Shown piece by piece: positions 37,846-46,632 of a stretch of 64,000 nt of DNA. Made by a program: the position numbers and the translations under genes. Origin of the DNA: Neoroseomonas lacus (GTDB lineage: Bacteria; Pseudomonadota; Alphaproteobacteria; Acetobacterales; Acetobacteraceae); contig NZ_BMKW01000001.1 in assembly GCF_014644535.1 (NCBI RefSeq), positions 1-64,000 on the forward strand, read 5' to 3'. Below the pieces are notes generated by a model that saw nothing but the letters and a program-made list of their open reading frames with translations, had not been told where the DNA came from and did not search any database. Position 1 is the first letter of the stretch. Every line of letters begins with the position of its first letter.

Positions 37846-38337
37846 TCAAGGGCCGGTCCCGAACAACGGGTGCAACACCCGGTCGCCGACGCGGATGTTC
37901 ATTCGTTCCGTCACCCCGGCAGCAAGTTCCAGCGTCGCGCGCACCGGCCCGTGGCTCGAGACGGTCGCCAGCGACTGCGGCACGGTGCGTTCGGCGATGC
38001 GATGGATACGCCCGTCCTCCGCGATGAACACCATGTCCAGCGATGAAATGGTGTTGCGCATCCACATGCTGCTCTCGCGCGGGCTGCCCCAGTCGAACAG
38101 CATGCCCTCGTCGTCCTTCACCTCGGGGCGGAACATCAGGCCGATCATCTGCTGCTCCGGCCGGATCGCCATCTCGACGGTGAAGGTCAGCCGCCGTCCG
38201 TCGCGGGTCAGGATGACCAGCGGCTCGGTCGGCAGGCGCGCCTGCGGTTGATCCACGCCGGGTTGGGCGAGGGCGATGGCGGGAGCGGCGAGAAGGGCGG
38301 CCAGCATGGCGCGGCGGAGCATCATGCGCGGACTCAT
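37846..38337 (-). CDS. DUF192 family exported protein
   Basis: A 163-aa protein with a signal peptide (MLAALLAAPAIALAQP). RPEQQMIGLMFRPEVKDDEGMLFDWGSPRESSMWMRNTISSLDMVFIAEDGRIHRIAE is the full DUF192 core, in which a run of Met, a conserved W-M-x-N-T and the D-x-x-F-I-x-x-D-G are fixed. The function of this family is unknown. Its ATG overlaps the stop of the upstream deacetylase-family gene (ATGA), in the frame that follows that gene's frameshift. Confidence 0.9.
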   Translation of the reverse strand: MSPRMMLRRAMLAALLAAPAIALAQPGVDQPQARLPTEPLVILTRDGRRLTFTVEMAIRPEQQMIGLMFRPEVKDDEGMLFDWGSPRESSMWMRNTISSLDMVFIAEDGRIHRIAERTVPQSLATVSSHGPVRATLELAAGVTERMNIRVGDRVLHPLFGTGP

Positions 38338-39460
38338 GCCACGTCAGGTGGTGGGGCGGGAAGGTCCACCATGGCCGCGGCCGCCGCACGACGCACCACT
38401 GCGCGCACCACGCCGCTACGCGGCGGGTCCACGAGAGTGGTGAACCAGGCCTCGGGCGGGTTGCGCCCCGCCGCACGGGAAAAGGTGAGACCGCGCAACA
38501 CCGCCTCGGCCGCCGGAGGCAGGCGCTCGGGCATGGCCTGCCCGGTGAGCGTGCCCACACCCCGGCCCAGCAGCGCGCGACCGTCCACGGATTGTACCCG
38601 CCGCCACCGAGCACGATCAGCCGCGGCGCCAGCGCCCCCACCGCCGCGACGACCGCCCGATGCGCGTTGTTCGACAGCGCCAGCCTGGCCAGCGGGTCTT
38701 CCTCCAGCGCATCGGCCCCGCATTGCAGCATGATGGCTTGGGGGCGCAGATGGCGCGCGATCGGCAGGATCGCCTCATGCAGCACCCACAGCATCTCGCT
38801 GTCATTGAACCCCGGCGGCACGGGGATGTTGCGCGCATGCCCCCCGGCGTGGTCCCCCACGGCGCCGGTGAAGGGCCAGCGGCCATCCTCATGCACCGAC
38901 AGGGTGAAGACGCGTGGGTCATCGTGGAAGGCGTCCTGGACGCCATCGCCATGATGGGCGTCGATGTCGAGATAAAGGATGCGCGTCAGCCCCAGGCCGA
39001 GCCATTCGAGCAGCCCAAGCACGGCGTCATTAACGAAGCAGAACCCGCTCGCCCGATCGGGCCGGCCGTGATGGGTGCCGCCACCCGGCACATGGACCAC
39101 GCCGCCCTGGCCGGTCAGCCGGGCGGCGAGCATCGTGCCGCCGGCGCTGGTGGCGGGGCGGCGGAACATCTCGCGATAGATCGGGTTGCCATCGGCGCCG
39201 AGGCGGAAGCGCTCGCGCTCCTCGGGGCTGACCGTCAGGGTCGCCTCGGCCCGCTGCAGCGCCGCGAGATACGCCGGCGCGTGGAACCGGGCGAGGTCAT
39301 CGAGGCTCGCAATCGGGCTGTCGCGGTACTGCGCCTCGGGCAGCCAGCCGAGCGCGCGGATCAGGTCGAGCGTCACCGACACGCGCGGGATCGCCAGCGG
39401 GTGCTTGGGCCCGAAGCTGGAGCGACGGTAGATCTCGGAACCGATCAGGACGGGAAGCAT
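38334..39460 (-). pseudogene. Histone deacetylase-family (AcuC-like) gene with a single-base frameshift
   Basis: The first frame (39460 down to about 38554) gives a good class II-type deacetylase: HPLAIPRVSVTLDLIRALGW, GGGTHHGRPDRASGFCFVND, YLDIDAHHGDGVQDAF and LQCGADALEEDP, with the zinc-binding Asp and His residues present. It runs into GGGGYNPWTVARCWAGVW and then leaves the family. The expected end (GTLTGQAMPERLPP.. to PAPPPDVA) continues one base back and stops at 38334, where DUF192 begins with ATGA. Restoring one G at about 38554 joins them. It is a recent mutation, a sequencing error or recoding; without it about 95 C-terminal residues are lost. Confidence 0.85.
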
Positions 39461-39632
39461 GCGCGCCGTGCAGGGATGGGTCCGCCGCCGCTCCGGCGCA
39501 AGCCCCCATCGCCCGCGCCGATCAACGCCACGCCACAACCCGGCCGAGCCTTGACGATAGACCGGAGCGCCCGCCGCGGATAGCGTCCACACAATGCCGT
39601 GACTCGCCCGGCATTATGCTCGGAGAGACGTC

Positions 39633-41045
39633 TTGCGCTTCAGTGACCTTCTCGTCGCTCTCGAACTGCTGTCGCGCCACGACGTCAATGACGCTCTGGA
39701 GATGCAATCGCGCTCAGGCCGCCCACTCGGTGACGTGCTGGTCGAAATGGGCCTGCTCAACGCCAGCACCGTGGCCAATCTGCAGGAAGGCCTGCCAGCG
39801 CCGCCAGACAGCATCGCGCAGCTCGGCATCGATATGCGCATCGTGCTCGACATGCTGGTGAAGTATCTCAGCAATACCGGCCAGGGCAGCACCGCCTCGA
39901 TCGCCGAGGTGCTCGCCATCTCGCGGCGCCTCGCCACCGTGTTGATCGAGACCGCCCGCGCGCAAGGGGTGGTCGAGCTCAAGCCTGGCATCGTTGCCGG
40001 CGAGTTGCGCGTGGACCTGACCCCGCGCGGGCGTTCCATGGCGGTCGAAGCCTTCGCCAACAACGCCTATATCGGCCCCCTGCCCGTCTCGCTCGATGAG
40101 TATTCGCGCCGTGTGCTGCGCCAGAAGATCAGCTCGGAATTGGTGACCGCACAGGCGGTCGCAGCGGCGATGGACCCCCTGGTGGTGGAGGAAAGCCTGC
40201 TCGCCAAAGTTGGCATCGCCGCCAATGCGGGTCGATCCATCCTGCTCTATGGCGCGCCCGGCAACGGTAAGACCTCGATCGCCGAACGCATGGTCAAGGC
40301 CTTCGGGGCGATGGTGCTGGTGCCGCATTGCTTCGAGGTCAGCGGGCAGATCGTCAAGGTCTTCGACCCGTCGGTGCATCGCCGTTTGGGTGCCGAGAGC
40401 AGCCGCGGCACGGTATCAAGCCTTTTCGCGGACGAATTCGACCCTCGCTGGGTGCCCTGCCGGCGGCCCTTCGTCTCGGCCGGCGGCGAGCTCAGCCTCG
40501 ACATGCTCGACCTGAAATTCGAGGAAACGGCCCGCTTCTACGAAGCCCCCCTGCATGTGAAGGCGATGAACGGCGTGCTGCTGATCGACGATTTCGGTCG
40601 CCAGTTGGCGCGGCCGGAAGCGCTGCTCAATCGCTGGGTCGTGCCGATGGACCGGCGCATCGACTTCCTCAAGCTGCACACCGGGCAGTCCTTCCAGATT
40701 CCATTCGATCAGCTGCTGGTGTTCTCCACCAATCTCTCGCCGCGCGACCTGATGGACCCAGCCTTCCTGCGCCGGCTGCCCTACAAGATCCACGTCCAAG
40801 GCCCGAGCACCGCGGACTTCGCCGTGCTGTTGCGCGCCAAGGCGGAGGACCTCGGCATCGACTATCCCGAGGCCGCGATCGTCTCGACGATCCAGTCGAT
40901 CATGGAGCACGGCACGCCGCTGGCCTACTATCAGGCGAGCGAGATCCCGCAGCAGATCGCCGATCTCTGCCAGTTCGTCGGCCGGCCGCTGGTCGCCGAC
41001 GACGCGTCGATCAGCTTCGCCCTGGGCAATCTGCTGGTCGAGTGA
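39633..41045 (+). CDS. AAA ATPase with MshEN-like N-terminal domain
   Basis: A 470-aa protein read from TTG, with GGAGAG at ideal spacing. Residues about 8-50 (LLSRHDVNDALEMQSRSGRPLGDVLVEMGLL) match the MshEN/GspE-N helical fold that binds c-di-GMP or nucleotides in type II secretion-like ATPases. The ATPase core has LYGAPGNGKTSIAERM (Walker A) and VLLIDDFGRQ (Walker B), with later FSTNLSPRDLMDPAFLRRL resembling sensor-1 and arginine-finger regions of AAA+ proteins. It lies alone between divergent and convergent genes. The substrate or machine it drives is not evident. Confidence 0.78.
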   Translation: MRFSDLLVALELLSRHDVNDALEMQSRSGRPLGDVLVEMGLLNASTVANLQEGLPAPPDSIAQLGIDMRIVLDMLVKYLSNTGQGSTASIAEVLAISRRLATVLIETARAQGVVELKPGIVAGELRVDLTPRGRSMAVEAFANNAYIGPLPVSLDEYSRRVLRQKISSELVTAQAVAAAMDPLVVEESLLAKVGIAANAGRSILLYGAPGNGKTSIAERMVKAFGAMVLVPHCFEVSGQIVKVFDPSVHRRLGAESSRGTVSSLFADEFDPRWVPCRRPFVSAGGELSLDMLDLKFEETARFYEAPLHVKAMNGVLLIDDFGRQLARPEALLNRWVVPMDRRIDFLKLHTGQSFQIPFDQLLVFSTNLSPRDLMDPAFLRRLPYKIHVQGPSTADFAVLLRAKAEDLGIDYPEAAIVSTIQSIMEHGTPLAYYQASEIPQQIADLCQFVGRPLVADDASISFALGNLLVE

Positions 41046-41051
41046 CGCTAC

Positions 41052-41136
41052 GCGCCCGCCATCGGGCGCAGTCTGCCCGCTGACCGAGCGCAGCTGCACA
41101 GGATACCCCGGCCCGGCGCCTAGCGCCGAACCGGGG
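41052..41136. terminator. Two hairpins between convergent genes (bidirectional terminator)
   Basis: GCGCCCG/CGGGCGC (41052-41058 and 41063-41069, loop CCAT) is followed by a longer stem: CCCCGG..CCGGGG (41106-41111, 41131-41136) enclosing CGGCGC/GCGCCG (41114-41119, 41123-41128). They lie between the ATPase and OmpA stops. No T-run. Confidence 0.5.
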
Positions 41137-41158
41137 AGAGGCGTTCGCGCCGGTGCGA

Positions 41159-42244
41159 TCAGCGAAGAATGATCTCGACGCGCCGGTTCTGCGGCTCCCG
41201 CGTGTTGTCGGGGGTTGCCACCAGCAGGTTGGTCTCGCCGAAGCCCTGGGCGACGATCTCGTTGCGTGGCACGCCTAGCCGCACGAGTTCCGCCGCAACC
41301 GCATTGGCTCGCCGCACGGACAGTCCCTGATTGTACTGCGCCGAACCCGACGTGTCGGTATAGCCATTCACCTCGATGCGGGTTACCGCCTGGCTGGTGC
41401 GCGCCTGCGCCGCCTCGCCGATGATCTGGCGTGCGCGATCGTTGAGGTCGGCGCGATTCCAGTCAAAGAACACCAAGAAGGTGCGTGCCGGCGCGGGCGC
41501 CGCGGCGGGCGGCGGCGCGGCCGGTGGGGCGACGCCGAAGGAGTACCGCACGCCAAGCAGGATCGAATGGTTGAAGCTGTCCGAGCTGAACTTGCCGCGC
41601 GAGACTGCCGTCGGCTGGGCCACGCGGGCCGCTAGGCCATCGAGTTCGGGGTCGATCACCTGCATGAAGCGGTAGTCGAGGGTTAGCGCCCAGCGTTCGT
41701 TGAGCGGCACCGCGAAGCCAGCGATCAGCTGATAGGCGAAATTGCTGTCGGTATCATCCGAGCCGATGCGCGCGATGGAATTGGTGCCGCGCACGGCATG
41801 CCATTCGGTCCACATGTATCCGGCACCGGCGCCGAGATAAGGACGGAAATGCGGGCTGACCGCGAACTCATAAAGAAGGTTCGCCATTACGCCATAGGTG
41901 CGCTGGCTGCCGCGGAACTGGCCGAAACTGCCGCCGCCGAAGCCGGACATACCGTCCACCTCATTGTAGCGGAAGCTGCCTTCGAGTTCGGCGCGCAGCC
42001 CGTTGCCGAAGCCGTAGCCCACGGCGATCGCACCGCCATAGCCGAGGTTGAAATCGACCGTACCACTGCTGCCCATGCCGGTCGTCGCCGCACTGCCATT
42101 CAGACCGGCCCCGAGCGTGATGTCACTGCTCTGGAGGAAGTTCAGCATGGCGCCGCCGCCGACATACAGACCGGTGACATGTTGAGCCGAAGCCGCGCCA
42201 CTGACGCCAACCAGTGCCGCTGTTGTGAGGAGCAAATTGCGCAT
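41159..42244 (-). CDS. OmpA-family outer-membrane protein (beta-barrel plus OmpA domain)
   Basis: A 361-aa porin-like protein. The start at 42244 gives the signal peptide MRNLLLTTAALVGVSGAASA and is preceded by AAGGAAA. The N-terminal part is a beta-barrel of surface-antigen type (GLYVGGGAMLNF, GYGFGNGLRAELEGSFRYN). A Pro/Ala linker (PPAAPPPAAAPAPA) leads to the OmpA C-terminal domain with DWNRADLNDRA and IEVNGYTDTSGSAQYNQGLS..RRANAV, which binds peptidoglycan diaminopimelate. It anchors the outer membrane to the wall. Confidence 0.92.
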   Translation of the reverse strand: MRNLLLTTAALVGVSGAASAQHVTGLYVGGGAMLNFLQSSDITLGAGLNGSAATTGMGSSGTVDFNLGYGGAIAVGYGFGNGLRAELEGSFRYNEVDGMSGFGGGSFGQFRGSQRTYGVMANLLYEFAVSPHFRPYLGAGAGYMWTEWHAVRGTNSIARIGSDDTDSNFAYQLIAGFAVPLNERWALTLDYRFMQVIDPELDGLAARVAQPTAVSRGKFSSDSFNHSILLGVRYSFGVAPPAAPPPAAAPAPARTFLVFFDWNRADLNDRARQIIGEAAQARTSQAVTRIEVNGYTDTSGSAQYNQGLSVRRANAVAAELVRLGVPRNEIVAQGFGETNLLVATPDNTREPQNRRVEIILR

Positions 42245-42528
42245 GAGATTTCCTTCGGCTGACTGCTGCATAGGTGTTCCGGAGGCGGTACGGCACCTCC
42301 TGTAACCCGCCAACGTGTCGTCTGCGTCAGGGTTTCGTCTCATTCATGAAAAATTTACTACCGCCGACGCTTGGATGACGCGGGCCACGCCGCGATCCCT
42401 CCGGCAGGGCAGACGCCAAGCCGTGCTCGTCCCGCACGGCGCCCGCCACCTTCCTTCGGGCGCCAGGGGCACCGCCACCCATCCCGGTCAGTAGACTGAC
42501 GTGGACGGGACGGCCGGCGATCGGGCAT
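42245..42528. other. Intergenic upstream of the OmpA-like gene
   Basis: About 280 bp between the OmpA start and the PrpB-like stop, both leftward, presumably with the OmpA promoter in the A+T-rich stretch near 42340-42360. A hairpin lies in it (see the terminator entry). No gene. Confidence 0.4.
42438..42464 (-). terminator. Hairpin downstream of the PrpB-like gene
   Basis: GGCGCCCG (42438-42445) and CGGGCGCC (42457-42464) make a perfect 8-bp stem with an 11-nt loop, 64 bp past the stop on the minus strand. No T-run. Confidence 0.45.
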
Positions 42529-43449
42529 TCAGACCTGCGGCATACCCTCGGGCACGATGGTCCGGATCAGGCTGGCATCGAGCGATTCATACGCGTGGTA
42601 ATGGATCGTCTCGTACAGCTCGGCGCGCGTCTGCATGCGGTCGATCATCTTCTGCGTGCCGCCGTCGCGCGTGATGGCGCCATACAGGTCCTCCATCGCC
42701 TTCGCGGCGACCCGCAGATGGCTCACAGGCCAGATCACCATCGCATAGCCCATCGCCTGGAACTCAGCGGCGGTGAAGAAGGGCGTGCGGCCGAACTCGG
42801 TCATGTTCGCGAGCAGCTTCACCCCCGGCATGCGCCTGGCGAATTCGACGAACATCTCCTTCGTCGTCAGCGCCTCGGGGAAGATCGCATCGGCGCCGGC
42901 ATCGAGGTAGCGCTGCGCGCGGGTGACGGCACCGTCCATGCCCTCGCTCGCCGCCGCGTCGGTGCGGGCGATGATGACGAGGTTCTTGCGCGCCTTGCGG
43001 GCCGCGGCGACCTTGGCCGCCATGTCATCCGCGCTGGCCAGCTTCTTGTCGTTCAGATGCCCGCACTTCTTCGGCAGCAGCTGATCCTCGAGATGCACCG
43101 CCCCTGCCCCGGCTTCCTCGAAGCAGCGGACCATGTGCATGACGTTCAGCGCCTCGCCATAGCCGGTGTCGCCATCGACCAGCACCGGCAGCGCCGAGGC
43201 GCGCACCACTTGGCGGATATGCCAGGCGACGTCATCGACCGTGATCATGCCGAGATCGGGCAGGCCCATGGTCGCCGACATGGCGGCGCCGGACATGTAC
43301 AGCGCCTCGAACCCCTGCTTCTTCGCCAGCAGCGCCGCGATGCCCAGGTGCGCCCCGGGCATCTGCAGGATCTTGGGACGGTCGAGCAGGCGGCGGAACC
43401 GCACGCCCGCGGGTTCGTCGGGGATGTCGTCGGCGATCACGTAGGGCAT
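42529..43449 (-). CDS. Isocitrate lyase/PEP mutase superfamily, PrpB-like methylisocitrate lyase
   Basis: A 306-aa TIM-barrel enzyme. The signature LLPKKCGHLNDK holds the catalytic Cys of isocitrate and methylisocitrate lyases, with DGDTGYGEALNV (metal-binding Asp) and VHLED before it and IIARTDA after. The length and the KKCGH form fit PrpB, which splits 2-methylisocitrate to pyruvate and succinate in propionate breakdown, rather than the longer AceA. No other prp gene is nearby, so carboxy-PEP mutase or oxaloacetate decarboxylase relatives remain possible. Confidence 0.8.
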   Translation of the reverse strand: MPYVIADDIPDEPAGVRFRRLLDRPKILQMPGAHLGIAALLAKKQGFEALYMSGAAMSATMGLPDLGMITVDDVAWHIRQVVRASALPVLVDGDTGYGEALNVMHMVRCFEEAGAGAVHLEDQLLPKKCGHLNDKKLASADDMAAKVAAARKARKNLVIIARTDAAASEGMDGAVTRAQRYLDAGADAIFPEALTTKEMFVEFARRMPGVKLLANMTEFGRTPFFTAAEFQAMGYAMVIWPVSHLRVAAKAMEDLYGAITRDGGTQKMIDRMQTRAELYETIHYHAYESLDASLIRTIVPEGMPQV

Positions 43450-43459
43450 GCGGCCCTCC

Positions 43460-44869
43460 TCAGAAGAAGATCAGCGTTACAAGAATAAACAGCGGGATCA
43501 GGAACGCCACCGCCCAGGCGCAATAGCCGAAGAAGGAGGGCATGCGCTCGCCATTCTCCTCGGCGATCGCCTTCACCATGAAGTTCGGTGCGTTGCCGAT
43601 ATACGAATTGGCCCCCATGAACACCGCCCCACAGGAAATCGCCGTCAGCGTCAGCGCCCCCTCGTTCATCAGATGCACGGGGTCGCCACCGGCCAGGTTG
43701 AAGAAGACGAGGTAGGTCGGCGCGTTGTCGAGGAAGGAGGAGAGCAACCCCGACAACCAGAAGAACACCCACGGCACCGGCTCCCCGGCGTCATTGGTGG
43801 TGAGTGCCACCAGCGGTGCGGCCGCCCCCTCCATGCCCGCGCGCAGGATCGCCAGCACAGGGGCCATGGTGACGAAAATCGCCGCGAACAGCTTGGCTAC
43901 CTCCAGGATGGCGCCCCAGGCGAAGCCGTTCGCCTCCCGCAGTGCCGGCGGTGTGAGGCGGATCGACGCATAGGTGATGGCCAGGAACACCGCCACGCCG
44001 AGCAACCGCTCACTGCCGATATGCTGGCCGAACAGCGTCACCTCGCCCGGCTGCCAGGCGCCCTGCAGCAGCACCATCGCCACCACGCCACCAATCAGGG
44101 CGAGGTTGACCGTCCCCTCGAGGCGCAGCGGCTCCCGCGCCCCAGGGGCTGGCGCATGGGCCTTCTCCTTCGCCCAGGCGATCGAATCCAACACGTAATA
44201 GACGCCAAGCAGCAACACCGCGCAGAACAGAAATTCGTGAAAGAGATGCGTCGTCGTCCAGAAGAACGACACGCCCTTGAGGAAGCCGAGATAAAGTGGC
44301 GGATCACCCAGCGGCGTCAGCGACCCGCCGATATTGCTGACCAGGAAGATAAAGAACACGAAGGTGTGGGTCTTGCGCCTGCGGAAGGCATTGGCGCGCA
44401 GCACCGGGCGGATCAGCAGCATCGAGGCGCCGGTCGTGCCCATGATCGAGGCGATCACTGTCCCCAGGGCAAGCAGCGCCACATTGGTCAGGGGCGTGCC
44501 GACCAGCGAACCCTTCAGCAGCACCCCGCCGCCCGTGACATACAGGGCGAGCAACAGCGCGATGAACGGGATGTATTCCTGCAGGACGATGTGCCAGACG
44601 TCTCCGGCCGCCCTTTCGGGCCCAAAGACGACCGCGAAGGGCAGCACCAGCAACGCCGCCCAGCCGGCCGAGATCTTCCCGTAATGGTGATGCCAGACAT
44701 GCCCGGCGAGCAGCGGCATCAGTGCGATCGAAAGCAGCATGCCGGCGAAGGGTATCGCCCAGAACAGGGAGAGATCGGCCCCGCTCGCCTCCGCCTCCGC
44801 CGCCGCCGCCGGCGTCGCGGCCAGCAGGACGGGCAGCATCATTGCGGGAACGGCTCTGGCCAGACGCAT
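43460..44869 (-). CDS. Sodium:proton antiporter/citrate transporter superfamily (NhaD-like)
   Basis: A 469-aa inner-membrane protein with 11-13 predicted membrane segments and a cleavable-looking N-terminus (MMLPVLLAATPAAAAEA). MGTTGASMLLIRPVLRAN, VSNIGGSLTPLGDPPLYLGFLKG and LSSFLDNAPTYLVFFNLA are diagnostic of the NhaD and ArsB/CitM ion-transporter superfamily; the TGAS and DNAPTY hairpins line the transport path. ATG 44869 is preceded by GGGGGA; an ATG at 44887 is in frame. Probable exchange of sodium and protons, though other cations or anions cannot be ruled out. Confidence 0.85.
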   Translation of the reverse strand: MRLARAVPAMMLPVLLAATPAAAAEAEASGADLSLFWAIPFAGMLLSIALMPLLAGHVWHHHYGKISAGWAALLVLPFAVVFGPERAAGDVWHIVLQEYIPFIALLLALYVTGGGVLLKGSLVGTPLTNVALLALGTVIASIMGTTGASMLLIRPVLRANAFRRRKTHTFVFFIFLVSNIGGSLTPLGDPPLYLGFLKGVSFFWTTTHLFHEFLFCAVLLLGVYYVLDSIAWAKEKAHAPAPGAREPLRLEGTVNLALIGGVVAMVLLQGAWQPGEVTLFGQHIGSERLLGVAVFLAITYASIRLTPPALREANGFAWGAILEVAKLFAAIFVTMAPVLAILRAGMEGAAAPLVALTTNDAGEPVPWVFFWLSGLLSSFLDNAPTYLVFFNLAGGDPVHLMNEGALTLTAISCGAVFMGANSYIGNAPNFMVKAIAEENGERMPSFFGYCAWAVAFLIPLFILVTLIFF

Positions 44870-45013
44870 CGTTGCTCGATCCCCCATGTTGCCCCGGGGG
44901 CGGCACCCCGTTCGCCGTCCTTGCAGGACGCGCGCCACCACCACAAGAGGGGCGCCCCCCTTTTCCGCCCCCGCCCCCGGCCCTAGTTTGCCCGACAGAC
45001 AGGAGACCACCCC

Positions 45014-45658
45014 ATGGACATGAGCGGCGAACGCCACATCCAAGCATCGCGCCAGCGGGTCTGGGACGCGCTGAACGACCCCGAGATGTTGCGTGCCTCG
45101 ATCCCGGGTTGCGAATCCGTCACCCGTACGGCCGAGGATGCCTTCGAGGCCAAGGTGTCGCTGAAGATCGGGCCGATGGCCGCGAAGTTCGGCGGCAAGG
45201 TTAAGCTCGAGAACATCAACGCGCCGATCTCCTACACCATCACCGGTGAGGGCAATGGCGGGGCGATGGGCTTCGCCAAGGGCGGCGCAGATGTGGCGCT
45301 GGAGGAGATCAGCGCCGATGAGACGCTGCTGAAGTATTCGGTGAAGGCGCAGGTCGGCGGCAAGATGGCGCAGTTGGGCGCCCGCCTGATTGACAGCACG
45401 GCCAAGCAGATGTCCGACCAGTTCTTCGATCGCTTCGCCGCCGCCGTCGCCCCGCCGCCGCCGGCCGAGGAACTCGCCCCGGCCGCCGCGATGGCAGGCC
45501 ATGCGGCACCTGCCGCCGCCGCACCGCGTGCGCTGCCGCCCGCACCGGCGGGAATCTCGATCTTCGATCTGCTGCCCGAGGCGCCGCTGGGCATTCCGTT
45601 GCTCGCCTGGGCAGGCACGGTGATCTGGCTGGTCATCCTGGTGCTGATGTTCCTGTGA
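45014..45658 (+). CDS. coxG: CoxG (carbon monoxide dehydrogenase subunit G) family protein
   Basis: A 214-aa protein. The START/SRPBCC-fold CoxG domain runs from MSGERHIQASRQRVWDALNDPEMLRASIPGCESVTR to about residue 145 (KMAQLGARLIDSTAKQM). An Ala/Pro linker leads to a C-terminal membrane segment (LLAWAGTVIWLVILVLMFL), so the protein is anchored in the cytoplasmic membrane, consistent with recruiting the Mo-hydroxylase to the membrane as reported for CoxG. It is the first gene of a rightward operon of Mo-enzyme accessory genes; RBS AGGAGA 8 nt before the start. Confidence 0.9.
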   Translation: MDMSGERHIQASRQRVWDALNDPEMLRASIPGCESVTRTAEDAFEAKVSLKIGPMAAKFGGKVKLENINAPISYTITGEGNGGAMGFAKGGADVALEEISADETLLKYSVKAQVGGKMAQLGARLIDSTAKQMSDQFFDRFAAAVAPPPPAEELAPAAAMAGHAAPAAAAPRALPPAPAGISIFDLLPEAPLGIPLLAWAGTVIWLVILVLMFL

Positions 45659-45660
45659 CC

Positions 45661-46542
45661 ATGCCCCACAGCGTCGAGGAGACGCAGGCGCTGCTGGCGG
45701 CTGGCGGCTACATCGCCGACCGGGCGCTGGCGACGACGGTGCATCTCGCGCTCCGCATGGGCCGGCCGCTGTTCCTCGAAGGCGAACCGGGCACTGGGAA
45801 GACCGAGATCGCCAAGGTCCTGGCGAAGATGCTGCCGCGGCACTTGGTGCGGTTGCAGTGCTATGACGGGCTGGACCTGTCGGCGGCGGCCTATGAGTGG
45901 AACCATGCGAGGCAGCTCATGGCGATCCGCCTGGCGGAGGCCGCAGGGGAGACAGACCGTGATGCGCTGGAGCGCGGCATCTATGACCGTCGTTTCCTGC
46001 AAGCCCGCCCGTTGTTGCAGGCCCTGGAAGGCGAACCCTCGGTTCTGCTGATCGATGAGCTCGACCGGGCGGACGAGCCCTTCGAGGCCTTCCTGCTGGA
46101 GATCCTGGGCGACTTCCAGATCAGCATCCCCGAACTTGGCACGGTGCGGGCGGAGACGCCGCCTGTTGTGATCATCACGTCGAACCGCACGCGGGAAGTG
46201 CATGACGCGGTGCGTCGGCGCTGCCTGTATCACTGGGTTGATTACCCTGATGCGGTGCGCGAACGCGCCATCCTGCGGGTGCGGGCGCCGGGCCTGCCCG
46301 AGAAACTGTCGGCGCAGATCGTCGCCTTCGTGCAGAAGGTCCGTGAAGGCGATTACTTCAAGCTGCCCGGCGTCGCGGAGACGATCGACTGGTCGCAGGC
46401 GCTCTCGGCATTGGACGCCAAGGAGCTTGAGCCCGGTGCCGTCGATGAGACCCTGGGCGTGCTGCTGAAATACCAGGACGACATCGCGAAGCTGCGGGGC
46501 GCCGAGGCCGCGCGCCTCCTTTCAGAGGTGGCCGCGCCGTGA
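45661..46542 (+). CDS. coxD: MoxR-type AAA ATPase (CoxD-like)
   Basis: A 293-aa ATPase. GEPGTGKTEIAKVLAKML is Walker A and VLLIDELDRADEPFEAFLLEIL holds Walker B. VVIITSNRTREVHDAVRRRC is the sensor-1/arginine finger part of the MoxR family. In CO-dehydrogenase clusters CoxD acts as a chaperone in building the [CuSMoO2] site. It works with the VWA protein coded next; MoxR-VWA pairs are usual. A GTG at 45655 overlapping the coxG stop is an alternative start. Confidence 0.9.
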   Translation: MPHSVEETQALLAAGGYIADRALATTVHLALRMGRPLFLEGEPGTGKTEIAKVLAKMLPRHLVRLQCYDGLDLSAAAYEWNHARQLMAIRLAEAAGETDRDALERGIYDRRFLQARPLLQALEGEPSVLLIDELDRADEPFEAFLLEILGDFQISIPELGTVRAETPPVVIITSNRTREVHDAVRRRCLYHWVDYPDAVRERAILRVRAPGLPEKLSAQIVAFVQKVREGDYFKLPGVAETIDWSQALSALDAKELEPGAVDETLGVLLKYQDDIAKLRGAEAARLLSEVAAP

Positions 46543-46576
46543 TGGGCCCGGTCTGTCGCGTCGGCCCTGCCCTGGT

Positions 46577-46630
46577 GACAGACAAAAAAGGGAGGGGGTC
46601 CGGGGGAGGTCTTCCTCCCCTGGCCTTTCC
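46577..46630 (+). repeat. Palindromic repeat, family PR (in the coxD-coxE gap)
   Basis: AGGGAGGGGGTCCGGGGGAGG leads into the hairpin GGGGAGG-TCTT-CCTCCCC (46603-46609 and 46614-46620). It shares GGGTGGTCCGGAGG-like spacing with the repeats at 51011 and 59030. It lies in the only sizeable gap of the cox operon. Confidence 0.6.
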
Positions 46631-46632
46631 CC

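Noticed and set aside
43448..44986. Rightward 512-codon open frame opposite the antiporter gene
   Set aside because: Antisense shadow rich in Arg, Gln and His; the antiporter frame has membrane segments and family motifs.
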